The notes under the pieces: model-generated | Told to the model about the DNA's origin: nothing | Database searches by the model: none | The model's input: only the letters and a program-made list of their open reading frames with translations | Shown: positions 1-6,726 of the stretch, piece by piece | Numbering within the stretch: the first letter of the stretch is position 1 | Layout of the letters: the number at the start of each line of letters is the position of its first letter | Made by a program: the position numbers and the translations under genes | From: an uncultured Eubacterium sp. | Lineage (GTDB): Bacteria; Bacillota_A; Clostridia; Lachnospirales; Lachnospiraceae | Assembly: GCA_948759685.1 (NCBI GenBank) | Contig: CAQBGY010000089.1 | Location: 1 to 10,618, forward strand | Length of the DNA: 10,618 nt | Direction of reading: 5' to 3'

Positions 1-387
1 AGCAGACAAAAGGGCACCTCTTTGTTCGGGATTCATATCCTCAACCTCTTTCTTAGTCCATAAGGCAAACCACGGATACCAATACACTTTGCTTCCCTCT
101 CCATCTGGCTTTGGTTGGAAATTTCTACCCCACAAAGCCCGGCTAATAGTTTCCAACTTCATAAGGGCTATGATATGATTGGGCAAATTATTAGGGTCTT
201 CAAAAATAGGCTCACCAAGTGCCTTACAAGCATCCTCATACGTGCGAATTGTCTTGTAATCGTCCAGTGTAGGTTTTACCATTTCTTCCTTGCAGAACAA
301 AGCCGCCAATATTTTCTTTGCTTCTCCACTTTCCGCTTCACGAAATGCAGCCGCTACTTCTTTCTCTGTAATTTCAAATGTTCTCAT
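1..387 (-). CDS. Unknown phage-type protein, C-terminus cut by window edge
   Basis: I read an open frame of 129 codons from an ATG at 387 down to position 1 without a stop, so the C-terminus lies outside the window. The protein begins MRTFEITEKEVAAAF and is acidic and helical at first. Later it carries an aromatic stretch, VYWYPWFALW (about residues 101-110), followed by a charged segment. I recall similar small proteins with a Y-x-P-W-F patch in Bacteroides prophages, with no known function, and I do not assign one. The start overlaps the end of the upstream small gene (stop at 374-376) by 14 nt, which fits translational coupling in the leftward operon. It is the last gene visible downstream of recT and the NinB-like gene, so a role in DNA replication or recombination is only an inference from position. 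Confidence 0.75.
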   Translation of the reverse strand, partial: MRTFEITEKEVAAAFREAESGEAKKILAALFCKEEMVKPTLDDYKTIRTYEDACKALGEPIFEDPNNLPNHIIALMKLETISRALWGRNFQPKPDGEGSKVYWYPWFALWTKKEVEDMNPEQRGALLSA

Positions 388-535
388 CTTTCAATGTTTT
401 TAATTTGTTGATAATCTTTTTTGTTAATCTTATTGCGTTATCCACTCTCGTACTTTGTCCGGGTGGAATATTTGCTATCAAAATGGGCACTAAGCGTATC
501 AGCTCAGATACCACGCTGTTAGGTATTCTTTTCAT
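374..535 (-). CDS. Small 53-residue protein overlapping both neighbours
   Basis: An ATG at 535 opens a 53-residue frame beginning MKRIPNSVVSELIRLVPIL. A GGAG Shine-Dalgarno sequence lies about 5 nt upstream, one of the better ones in the operon, and favours this start over an in-frame ATG at 574 deep inside the previous gene. The start overlaps the end of the NinB-like gene by 17 nt, and its own end overlaps the next start by 14 nt. This chained arrangement is typical of coupled phage operons. The protein looks like two basic amphipathic helices (SELIRLVPILIANI, then RLTKKIINKLKTLK), so nucleic-acid or protein binding is possible. I know of no function. The reading frame is short, and its reality rests on the ribosome binding site and the packing. 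Confidence 0.7.
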   Translation of the reverse strand: MKRIPNSVVSELIRLVPILIANIPPGQSTRVDNAIRLTKKIINKLKTLKDENI

Positions 536-950
536 GGCTTCTCCAATATTTATCCGGGTCGGGAATATCCACATTCAGAAACTCTTTGGCGTACTCCCTC
601 AGTTTTTCGCAATAGGTGGAGAATGTCACCGTGTCCATAGCGGCTGTAGAACACGGGAACTCTATAATCTCCCCCGTGTGCTTATTTACCACTTTGTCAG
701 CCGTCATTTGAGCCTTAAAAAACTCATGCACTTGTTCTACTGAAACGAACTCCCAACCAGCTTCCAAAAGAGCGTCTAAAAGGATAGGGTAAATACACCC
801 GAACAACCACCCGTTTTGGTCTAAAGAACGTGGCTTTCTGACTTTCTTAACCTCTATCCTATAGATACCATCCAAAGCGTTACGCATCCATTCGTATAGA
901 GGCTTCAAATCAAATAACCCGTTTCTCTTTTCTACTTGGAGTTTAGCCAT
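519..950 (-). CDS. NinB-like phage recombination protein (tentative)
   Basis: The product is 143 residues. The segment around residues 38-75 (KPRSLDQNGWLFGCIYPIL, then GWEFVSVEQVHEFFK) resembles the core of NinB/Orf-type phage proteins, where a basic R-x-x-x-QN segment is followed by a helix and a 'VHE' segment. NinB proteins help RecA-independent phage recombination by binding single-stranded DNA and SSB. Position supports this: it lies 4 nt downstream of the MBL hydrolase and in the same operon as recT. The start ATG at 950 has AAGGA immediately upstream. The C-terminus (DIPDPDKYWRSHEKNT) is hydrophilic and overlaps the next small gene. The family call is from pattern memory and is moderate; a generic uncharacterised prophage protein is the alternative. 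Confidence 0.6.
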   Translation of the reverse strand: MAKLQVEKRNGLFDLKPLYEWMRNALDGIYRIEVKKVRKPRSLDQNGWLFGCIYPILLDALLEAGWEFVSVEQVHEFFKAQMTADKVVNKHTGEIIEFPCSTAAMDTVTFSTYCEKLREYAKEFLNVDIPDPDKYWRSHEKNT

Positions 951-954
951 ATCC

Positions 955-1683
955 TTATATTCTGTCTAAATCAATCGTTAAACCCAGCTTTGCCGCATAA
1001 ACCACTTTCCCCGTATGCCTTTCCACTTCCGATATGAAATAAGGCTCATCGCTATTATTCTCGGAAAGGTGTAAAAGCACGATTTCCGAAACATGGGATA
1101 AGTCGTTTGCTTCCAAAAACCCCTTGCACGTAGTAAGCTCCATGTGTGAGGTAAGCAGACGTTCACGCTGTGAGGGCAACGTGCGCCCGGTTGTAATCGC
1201 CTCGATGAGCTTCTTATCAGAGTAATTGCACTCTATCAGCACATGGTTAAGCCCCTTGAACTGATATTCGCACATACAGCTATCGGTAAGAAATACCATC
1301 TTTCCCATATCGGGGTGGTCTATCAGATAGCCGACACATGGCACATCATGGCAAGCAGGAAAAGGAAGTACCTTAAAATTACCCATCTTATAGCCTTTGC
1401 CCTCTTTAACCACCAAAGAACGGGAATCCCAAACGCCCTTTGCAGTCCATACCTCCCGTAATGCCAACGTGTGAAATCCACTATCCACCATTGCCTTAAT
1501 ATATTTGGCGTGGTCGTTGTGGGCGTGCGTTACCACACACCCTACAACCTTTCTCAGATTGAAATCCAACGCTTTCTTGACTTCTTGGAAACGGATTCCA
1601 GCCTCTATAATCAGAGCTTCATTACCGTTATCCAAAATGTAACAGTTGCCACTACTACTTGAACCAAGAACTATCAGTTTCAT
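955..1683 (-). CDS. MBL-fold metallo-hydrolase, YycJ/WalJ-like
   Basis: The 242-residue protein shows the metallo-beta-lactamase fold. It starts with the strand MKLIVLGSSSSGNCYIL and carries the metal motif THAHNDH at residues 52-58 (ligands H53, H55, D57, H58). Further candidate ligands are H112 in PACHDV, D134 in LTDS, H180 in SHM and H205 in LLHLSENNS. The GSSSSGNCY opening and the HLSENNS ending are those of the YycJ/WalJ subgroup, for which 5'-3' DNA exonuclease activity has been reported in Gram-positive bacteria. It lies 6 nt downstream of recT and 4 nt upstream of the NinB-like gene. No other nuclease that could supply single strands to RecT is visible here, so it may fill that role; this last point is inference. 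No signal peptide, so cytosolic. Confidence 0.88.
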   Translation of the reverse strand: MKLIVLGSSSSGNCYILDNGNEALIIEAGIRFQEVKKALDFNLRKVVGCVVTHAHNDHAKYIKAMVDSGFHTLALREVWTAKGVWDSRSLVVKEGKGYKMGNFKVLPFPACHDVPCVGYLIDHPDMGKMVFLTDSCMCEYQFKGLNHVLIECNYSDKKLIEAITTGRTLPSQRERLLTSHMELTTCKGFLEANDLSHVSEIVLLHLSENNSDEPYFISEVERHTGKVVYAAKLGLTIDLDRI

Positions 1684-1689
1684 ACGCTA

Positions 1690-2628
1690 TCAATATCCGG
1701 GGTCAATAGTTTCCGCTTGTTGCTCGCTTGACACGCTTTCAAAGCTCACATCTTCCGCATCAATCAACTGTTTGTTTGCGTAATTGTCGGTCAATATTTC
1801 ACGCTGTGAAGTTTCGTCACCCTCGTAGTCATTGGTGATGGCATTTTGCATTTCTACGGACAAATAGCCGTATTTACTCAGTAAATTACGGATAACGGTT
1901 TTTTGTGCCATTCCGTGAAAGTTACCCATCCAACCAACCTTGTTGCTATCGGGAGAAACGGGCAAATTAGCCAAATTCAGCAACTTTTCAACCGTTACAT
2001 CCTTATCGCTTGTGATGGCTTTACTGTATCGCTTTGCATGGTTTGCCATTTGCTCCACTGTCATGTACAAAGTCTTGCTAAAGCCGTTCATAAGTTCAAA
2101 GTAACAGAAATAGCCTATCACCTTATCGCTTTTCCTTTCACCGTCAAAGGCTATTTCCCCGGTCAGTTTGTTTACCTTGCGCAACTCACCATCATACACC
2201 ACATCCGCATTGATGGTACGGTATTGTCCCGTGCGCATGGCAAGCTGAATATAACCCTTATAGCCCATTTGAAAAGTCGGCTCATACACTTTAATCCAGT
2301 TGCCCTTTTCATCCTTTTTGGAGTTTTTGAACGGGATAATGAAAGCATAGCCCAAAGCCTTGTTTATTGGCAAATGTAACGTGGCAGCTTTGAGTGCTTC
2401 CATTACCACCTGTTTAGGATTACAGAGTTGCAGATTGCTATCTCCGTTGTATAGGTCAATTACAGAGGCTACGAATGTTGCCGAATTTTTACCAAGCGCA
2501 TTTTTGAATTGTTCTTGTACGCTTTCGGCATTCATCATGCTTTTAAGAATATCTACAGGCTTTCTTTGAGTAGCTACCTGCCCACCATTTGCAGCCTGTT
2601 GTATGGTTGTAGTCGCTTGCTGTGTCAT
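1690..2628 (-). CDS. recT: RecT-family single-strand annealing recombinase
   Basis: The 312-residue product has the length and layout of RecT. A Gln/Thr-rich N-terminus is followed by a core with DLYNGDSNLQLCNPKQVVMEALKAATLHLPINKALGYAFIIPF, written here only in part as LQLCNPKQ and ALKAATLHLPINKALGYAF (about residues 65-100). Then come YKGYIQLAMRTGQYRTINA and a C-terminal GWMGNFHGMAQKTVIRNLL segment. These are the hallmark blocks of RecT/Bet-type proteins, which anneal complementary single strands during phage recombination. The last about 40 residues are acidic and low-complexity (DAEDVSFESVSSEQQAETI), as is common in this family. The gene follows the SMC-like ATPase by 8 nt and precedes the MBL hydrolase by 6 nt, so all three probably act on the same DNA ends. 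No clear Shine-Dalgarno sequence is visible, as is usual in Bacteroides. Confidence 0.95.
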   Translation of the reverse strand: MTQQATTTIQQAANGGQVATQRKPVDILKSMMNAESVQEQFKNALGKNSATFVASVIDLYNGDSNLQLCNPKQVVMEALKAATLHLPINKALGYAFIIPFKNSKKDEKGNWIKVYEPTFQMGYKGYIQLAMRTGQYRTINADVVYDGELRKVNKLTGEIAFDGERKSDKVIGYFCYFELMNGFSKTLYMTVEQMANHAKRYSKAITSDKDVTVEKLLNLANLPVSPDSNKVGWMGNFHGMAQKTVIRNLLSKYGYLSVEMQNAITNDYEGDETSQREILTDNYANKQLIDAEDVSFESVSSEQQAETIDPGY

Positions 2629-2636
2629 AATCGCAA

Positions 2637-4598
2637 TTATTTAATGGTTAGTTCTTTGTCCGTAGTTACCACCAGCCGGATAATCTGACTGAGTGATGGG
2701 ATTATTTGATTCACGCTTTCCGCATTATCAACGAAAATCGGTGCAGATACCCCCTTTGCCGTGCAAATGGCATTGATTATATCTATTCCGGCATTGATTT
2801 GTCCGGCATTGTTCACGTCAAGGAAAGGTGTACCGTTCACGGTGCATACACACGTCAGTTTTTCGCCTCCGTTCAGTTGTTCGTTCACAAAGGAGAATGA
2901 TACATATCTGAACATTCCGTTAATGCGTTTCAACAGCTCCGCATCCTTATCCTTTTGGAATTGGAGTGCCGTAAACTCCCATTTTTCAAGGTCTGCCAAC
3001 TTTTGATTGTTGGCAATGCGCTTTTCTTCCAAAGAAGCGATTTCCTTTTCAGCCCTGCCGATTTGTTCACGGTTTGCCAAACGCTTGTATAAGCCTTGCA
3101 CGGCTTCATTCAAAGTTCTTTTCTCCGATTGCAGTTCCGACACGTCCACAATCTTTGCATCCACTTTGAGCTGATTTTCAAGTTCGACAATCTCGTTCTT
3201 GATGTCAATGCAAGTTCGGTCGGATGCTATCATTGCTTCCACGTTTTGCGCCTCGGGGATAGAAGCCTTTGCTTGTTGAATATCGGCATTGATACGCTCT
3301 ATCTTTTGTTCCAGCTCCTCGATTTCGGCATTGGTACGGTCTTTAAGCCCTTGCATTTCTTCAAGCCGTTGCTTTTTAGCCATGCCAGCCTCTTTATTCG
3401 CTTTCAGACGTGCCGCCTTATTAGCGTTAAAGTTGGCTTGCATTTCACGCTGCTTGGCTTCTATATCCTCAATTTCCAAAGGACGTTTGCAAGTGGGGCA
3501 AATAAATTCACCCTCATTATAGGTAAGTTCCTCCTTGCTGATAAATGAAAATTCACCACGCAATGCGGACAATTTGGTATTAAGCTTTTCTATCTCAATA
3601 TCCATATCCGCAACCGATTGCCTTTTTCTGTCTAAAGAGGCTTTTTCAGTACGCAACGAATATTCCAATTCGTTCAGCTTCAAAGATGCCTCATTGCACC
3701 CTTTGTTAGCTTCTGTAGCGATTTCATTCATTCTACTATTGAGTTGTAGGCGTTTTTCACCTATTTGCTTTTGGATAAAAGCCTTACGTTGATATTCCTG
3801 CTCATTCAGCTTTGATTTGTCGGCAATTTGTTCCTCTATCTGCTGAATACGGGCATTTTTATCCTCAATCTCACTATCAATGGCTACCCAATCCTCTTCC
3901 TCCGGCATAAGTTTACGAGCCGTTTCTATCTGAGAGGGAATAACTGACAATTCATCTTTGCAAGCCTTTTTCTTGGCGGCTACCTCTTTGGCGTATTGGG
4001 CGATGCTCCTGCCGGACAACTGAGCCAGCAACTCCAAATATTCGGGCTTGGTCTGCGCTACGTCTTGGTCGGTAAGCGTTCCTACCATATCCAAAAGGAT
4101 TTCTTTTTGCGCTTCCGGCTTCATTGATGTAAAGTAGAAAGGGTTGGTTATCATTCGGAAAACATCTTCCGGGATGATGGCAGCTACTTCACTATCATAC
4201 TCCTTTTTGGTAGCCAACTTAACACCGTTCAAATAGAACTCTGTTGCATGATTCTTTAGGCTTTCTTCCGTAGTTCCACGTGGCTTGACCCAGTTTTCCA
4301 CATAGCAGCGTTGCAGTGTTACCGTCTTGCCATCCACTGATAGTACACCAGTAACGGAGTGTTCAAGGTGCAAAATAGGCTTGCCGTCCGAATCCAACGT
4401 TTTAATGTTGAAATTACTATCCGACCGTCCCGTACTGTCTTTTCCAAAAAGAAGCCAAAGGAATGAATCGAACACAGTTGTTTTGCCCGTACCATTTTCT
4501 CCAGCAACCAGCGTTTCCGCATCGGAGAAACCGATATTTAGGCTTCTGATTCCCTTAAAATTCACAAGGGATAATGATTTTAATTTGATTGTTCGCAT
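2637..4598 (-). CDS. SMC/Rad50/SbcC-like ATPase with zinc-hook motif
   Basis: The 653-residue protein has the split ABC ATPase plan. An N-terminal half carries Walker A, GENGTGKTT (residues 33-41), after a RecF/SbcC-type start (SLVNFKGIRSLNIGF). Long coiled coils run over roughly residues 200-560 with an interruption at CPTC (C367, C370), the Rad50-type zinc-hook motif. The C-terminal half has IFVDNAESV near D624 at the Walker B/D-loop position. The usual signature LSGGQ is replaced by something like NNAGQINAG. Such ATPases hold and process DNA ends, often with a nuclease partner. Here recT and the MBL hydrolase lie directly downstream, so the ATPase may partner the MBL enzyme. It begins 2 nt after the upstream gene's stop. 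It is far shorter than SbcC (about 1000 residues), as phage versions tend to be. Confidence 0.88.
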   Translation of the reverse strand: MRTIKLKSLSLVNFKGIRSLNIGFSDAETLVAGENGTGKTTVFDSFLWLLFGKDSTGRSDSNFNIKTLDSDGKPILHLEHSVTGVLSVDGKTVTLQRCYVENWVKPRGTTEESLKNHATEFYLNGVKLATKKEYDSEVAAIIPEDVFRMITNPFYFTSMKPEAQKEILLDMVGTLTDQDVAQTKPEYLELLAQLSGRSIAQYAKEVAAKKKACKDELSVIPSQIETARKLMPEEEDWVAIDSEIEDKNARIQQIEEQIADKSKLNEQEYQRKAFIQKQIGEKRLQLNSRMNEIATEANKGCNEASLKLNELEYSLRTEKASLDRKRQSVADMDIEIEKLNTKLSALRGEFSFISKEELTYNEGEFICPTCKRPLEIEDIEAKQREMQANFNANKAARLKANKEAGMAKKQRLEEMQGLKDRTNAEIEELEQKIERINADIQQAKASIPEAQNVEAMIASDRTCIDIKNEIVELENQLKVDAKIVDVSELQSEKRTLNEAVQGLYKRLANREQIGRAEKEIASLEEKRIANNQKLADLEKWEFTALQFQKDKDAELLKRINGMFRYVSFSFVNEQLNGGEKLTCVCTVNGTPFLDVNNAGQINAGIDIINAICTAKGVSAPIFVDNAESVNQIIPSLSQIIRLVVTTDKELTIK

Positions 4599-4599
4599 A

Positions 4600-4884
4600 T
4601 CACTTATTAATTATAGAGTTGATTTTCTCTGATTTATCCACTGCCATAAGTTCGGCACGTGAATACAATACTTTGGAATGTATAGAGCTACCGCCACGGA
4701 TAGTAGAAACTCTGCCGTCTTTTTGCCAGCGTTTCACCCGGCACTCTTGAAACAATCTGTATGCTTCACGTTGTGAAATGAGGTCTTTTGCCGGGATAGT
4801 CTGTTTTACATAGTTGGCAGCACCCAAAGAAGCCATTTCCATACAGAGATTCTTTAACTCGTATAGTTCCATCTGAATTGCCAT
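4600..4884 (-). CDS. Small winged-helix/MerR-like DNA-binding protein (tentative)
   Basis: The product is 94 residues. After an N-terminal helix (YELKNLCMEMASLGAANYV), the block ISQREAYRLFQECRVKRWQ with RGGSSIHSKVLYSRAELM looks like the helix-turn-helix plus wing found in MerR-type and excisionase-type proteins. There, a helix ends in a K-R-W segment and a strand-turn-strand wing ends in S-R-x-E-L. Such proteins bind DNA as transcriptional regulators or as recombination directionality factors. Its place inside the recombination operon rather than beside the integrase weakens the excisionase idea. The ATG at 4884 is chosen because AAAGGA lies about 8 nt upstream, within the end of the preceding gene. 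The gap to that gene is 3 nt, and the gap to the ATPase is 1 nt. Confidence 0.65.
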   Translation of the reverse strand: MAIQMELYELKNLCMEMASLGAANYVKQTIPAKDLISQREAYRLFQECRVKRWQKDGRVSTIRGGSSIHSKVLYSRAELMAVDKSEKINSIINK

Positions 4885-4887
4885 AAG

Positions 4888-5100
4888 TCAGTCCTTTTTG
4901 TAGCGGTTCTTAAAATATTCTCTAACACTTACTATCCCATACTCATTGTCGGTATAGAAAACCCATGCCAGCCAAAAACAAGCCATAGCGGTAAAGAAGT
5001 GAAATGAGGCATTACAGAACAATGCCCCAGCAAGGGCAATAATGCCAAGAAGTAGCGTAACGCCACATTGGATAAGGTTTGCTAAAGTTTCTCCTTTCAT
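4888..5100 (-). CDS. Small two-helix inner-membrane protein, unknown
   Basis: The 70-residue product has two hydrophobic segments. One is about residues 10-30 (IQCGVTLLLGIIALAGALFC) and the other about 32-50 (FHFFTAMACFWLAWVFYT). A short basic tail (VREYFKNRYKKD) follows. Under the positive-inside rule the tail would be cytosolic, giving a hairpin with both ends inside. No signal peptide or enzymatic motif is visible. It sits between the LuxR-type regulator (14 nt away) and the HTH protein (3 nt away) in the same operon. Small membrane proteins in this position of phage early operons can serve in superinfection exclusion or in sensing, but nothing in the sequence shows which. Confidence 0.8.
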   Translation of the reverse strand: MKGETLANLIQCGVTLLLGIIALAGALFCNASFHFFTAMACFWLAWVFYTDNEYGIVSVREYFKNRYKKD

Positions 5101-5114
5101 CGGTGTTGCATTTG

Positions 5115-5666
5115 TTATTTGAAAAGATTGTTAGTCATAGCATACCGCATAAATTCAGCCATTGAATGTACTCCAACCTTTCGGAAACTGTTTTTTCTAT
5201 GGTTGTTCACGGTATTTAAAGAGATAAACAGCTTTTCGGCTATTTCTGAATCGTTTTTCCCATCATAGAGCATTCGCATAACTTCTATTTGCCTATCGGA
5301 CAACTTAGAGTTGAATTTAGGAGCGCAAATAACTTTATCATGTTTGCATTCTCCACGTAATGGACAACCTACAAACTCAAAATTAAAGTTCCAATTCTCA
5401 TCTACATCAATCATGTTGTCATACAGACCGAAGTTGCATTTAATGAATCTACGCACCGCTATGAAATCCCGATACCTCTTGTTGTTTGAATTTTTAGAGT
5501 ATATATCCATAAGCGCATCGTATGCTTCGGGATAAAACTCCCTCAGTATAGCCAAGAAAGCTTGGATAAAGTCGGTATCAGTTTCTTTCAACTGCCTTTC
5601 GGCTTCTCCGATAGGGCGCATAGTAACTTCACCCTCCGGGGTTGTGTAGAACTCTATAGCTTTCAT
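5115..5666 (-). CDS. LuxR-type HTH regulator with a four-cysteine linker
   Basis: The 183-residue protein ends in a GerE/LuxR DNA-binding domain (about residues 121-183): KLSDRQIEVMRMLYDGKNDSEIA, quoted here as LSDRQIEVMRML, then SEIAEKLFISLNTVNNHRKN. These carry the conserved L-S-x-R-E/Q-x-E-V and T-V-x-x-H positions. The N-terminal part has no phosphoreceiver aspartate pocket and no autoinducer fold that I recognise. Instead four cysteines lie just before the HTH: C77, then C101, C107 and C114 in GCPLRGECKHDKVICAPK. The spacing suggests a bound zinc ion or iron-sulphur cluster and hence a structural or redox role; that is inference. The start ATG overlaps the upstream gene's stop (ATGA), so the two are translationally coupled. 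As the second gene of the early operon it likely controls phage genes outside this window. Confidence 0.9.
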   Translation of the reverse strand: MKAIEFYTTPEGEVTMRPIGEAERQLKETDTDFIQAFLAILREFYPEAYDALMDIYSKNSNNKRYRDFIAVRRFIKCNFGLYDNMIDVDENWNFNFEFVGCPLRGECKHDKVICAPKFNSKLSDRQIEVMRMLYDGKNDSEIAEKLFISLNTVNNHRKNSFRKVGVHSMAEFMRYAMTNNLFK

Positions 5667-5908
5667 TCTGTAACAGGAAATAAAATATCGGCTGGAACGC
5701 CCAGTTTATCACTAATCATCTTTTGTTTGAGGGCATCCGGCTTTTGTACGCCATGAATCCACATTCGTACCGTCTTGGTACTACACATACACAGAGCCGC
5801 TATTTCCTCCACAAACTCAGTTTTTGGAGCTTTTACAGCACTCCTTTCAGGCAATCCTTTGTAAATCTGAATAAAAGACTGATAGTCTTTTTGGGTTACT
5901 TTTTTCAT
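5663..5908 (-). CDS. Small HTH protein, first gene of the leftward operon
   Basis: The 81-residue product has an N-terminal helix (KKVTQKDYQSFIQIYKGL) and then a helix-turn-helix-like region. EFVEEIAALCMCSTKTVRMWI (about residues 30-50) fits helix 2, turn and recognition helix, and a tail GVPADILFPVTE resembles the end of Cro/C1-type domains. It is the first gene after the divergent control region at 5909-6051. It faces an XRE repressor on the other strand, which is the classic position for a Cro-like antirepressor or a CII-like activator. Its stop overlaps the start of the LuxR-type gene by 4 nt (ATGA). The initiation region is AT-rich without a clear Shine-Dalgarno sequence. Cro-like function is an inference from position. 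Confidence 0.8.
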   Translation of the reverse strand: MKKVTQKDYQSFIQIYKGLPERSAVKAPKTEFVEEIAALCMCSTKTVRMWIHGVQKPDALKQKMISDKLGVPADILFPVTE

Positions 5909-5947
5909 TTTCTCTAATTTATATGTTCTACAAACACGCTTTTTGGC

Positions 5948-5955
5948 TATATTTG
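5948..5955 (+). promoter_or_regulatory. Rightward repressor promoter -7 box
   Basis: TATATTTG on the plus strand matches TAnnTTTG exactly. I see no good TTTG at the -33 distance, so it may be weak or activator-dependent. It points at the XRE gene (start 6052), with a leader of about 90 nt. It faces the leftward -7 box at 5981-5988, and the two form a 9-bp inverted repeat (CTATATTTG at 5947-5955, CAAATATAG at 5981-5989). Confidence 0.5.
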
Positions 5956-5980
5956 TAATGTCGTTTATTTAATTACGCAA

Positions 5981-6012
5981 CAAATATAGGCTATATATCC
6001 GAATATAACAAA
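5981..6012 (-). promoter_or_regulatory. Leftward early promoter (Bacteroidetes type)
   Basis: On the minus strand TATATTTG (5988-5981) matches the Bacteroidetes -7 box TAnnTTTG exactly, and TTTG (6012-6009) lies 20 nt upstream as the -33 element. Transcription would begin near 5974 and read into the HTH gene starting at 5908. The inverted repeat at 5993-6026 covers the -33 element, so a bound repressor would block this promoter. Confidence 0.7.
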
Positions 6013-6026
6013 ACTTTTGGATATAT
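5993..6026. promoter_or_regulatory. Putative operator: inverted repeat ATATATCC / GGATATAT
   Basis: ATATATCC (5993-6000) and GGATATAT (6019-6026) form a perfect 8-bp inverted repeat with an 18-nt spacer, centred about 42 bp upstream of the XRE start. It straddles the -33 element of the leftward promoter. A dimeric XRE repressor bound here would shut off the early operon. No binding data are implied; AT-rich composition makes chance inverted repeats more likely. Confidence 0.45.
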
Positions 6027-6051
6027 TTTCTATTAAAAATATTCTATTTAT

Positions 6052-6495
6052 ATGCAACGATTTGATTTAAAGAGGTTTAGGCTTGATAGAAAACTTACTC
6101 AAAAGGAGTTGGCAGAGATATTAATGTGTAAACAAAACTATATTTCAAATATAGAAAACGGAATAAAACCTATTTCAAAAGAGAAATTGGATATATTGCA
6201 GTCTGAATTCGGTGATATTTCAAAATATTATTCGGATATATCACCAAAACAAAATACGGTATTAAAAGAAGTCACTCCCGAAGATTTCATGTTTGCTGGT
6301 GCTGACGCTTTTTCAAGACAAGTCGTAAAGATGATGAATGACAAGCTGATTGCACCTTATGGAATGTTAGTAGAAAAAGATAAGGAAATAGAACGGTTGA
6401 ATAGATTGATAGGCAGATTGCAAAACGAAATAGAGGAACTTAAAAAGGGAAGTGCCCAAACGGAGAATCCTGCCGAATGTGCCAATGCCGTATAG
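6052..6495 (+). CDS. XRE-family (CI-like) transcriptional repressor with C-terminal coiled coil
   Basis: The 147-residue protein opens with a Cro/C1-type HTH (about residues 4-57): FRLDRKLTQKELAEILMCKQ with YISNIENGIKPIS. It carries the conserved L-T-Q-x-E-L-A and the recognition-helix pattern ending S-x-I-E-N-G. A middle segment (TPEDFMFAGADAFSRQ) is followed by a coiled coil of about residues 98-132 (KEIERLNRLIGRLQNEIEEL), which likely mediates dimerisation. There is no LexA-like S24 peptidase domain, so induction by RecA-stimulated self-cleavage is not expected. It is divergent from the leftward early operon with the operator-like repeats between them, which fits the lysogeny repressor. 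The region before the start is AT-rich. It heads a three-gene rightward operon ending at the terminator at 6978-7020. Confidence 0.88.
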   Translation: MQRFDLKRFRLDRKLTQKELAEILMCKQNYISNIENGIKPISKEKLDILQSEFGDISKYYSDISPKQNTVLKEVTPEDFMFAGADAFSRQVVKMMNDKLIAPYGMLVEKDKEIERLNRLIGRLQNEIEELKKGSAQTENPAECANAV

Positions 6496-6525
6496 TGTTT
6501 GGTTTAAAGCAAAGGAAGTATTGAT

Positions 6526-6726
6526 ATGGAAAAGTATTATAGAATGGTTATAGACCTCTACAAAGAAGTCCTTTTAATTAACCGGGTAAACCCTGATAGG
6601 GTATTAGATGCGCAAAGGGAAATATCCAACGCTATTACTACGGCTATAATAACCAATGAGCCTACAGGTGAATTGGAGTTGCTAAAATCCGATATAGAGA
6701 ACTTGAAGAGCCATATATCGCAATGA
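6526..6726 (+). CDS. Small helical protein of the repressor operon, unknown
   Basis: The 66-residue product (starting MEKYYRMVIDLYKEVLLINR) is predicted by eye to be mostly helical, ending in a heptad-like segment (LELLKSDIENLKSHI) that could form a coiled coil. No family is recognised. An AAGGAAG Shine-Dalgarno sequence about 9 nt before the ATG is among the best in the window and supports this start. It lies 30 nt after the XRE repressor, and its TGA overlaps the next ATG (ATGA), so the three genes are co-transcribed and the last two coupled. A small partner or antagonist of the repressor is possible but nothing shows it directly. Confidence 0.75.
   Translation: MEKYYRMVIDLYKEVLLINRVNPDRVLDAQREISNAITTAIITNEPTGELELLKSDIENLKSHISQ

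Noticed and set aside
1903..2379. Plus-strand reading frame of 158 codons opposite recT, and similar long plus-strand frames opposite the ATPase and int
   Set aside because: They are antisense shadows of clearly identified genes, with no family resemblance and no promoter or ribosome binding site.
4600..4884. Firm call of excisionase for the 94-residue HTH protein
   Set aside because: The MerR-like pattern is compatible, but the gene is far from int and inside the recombination operon, and many non-excisionase regulators look alike.
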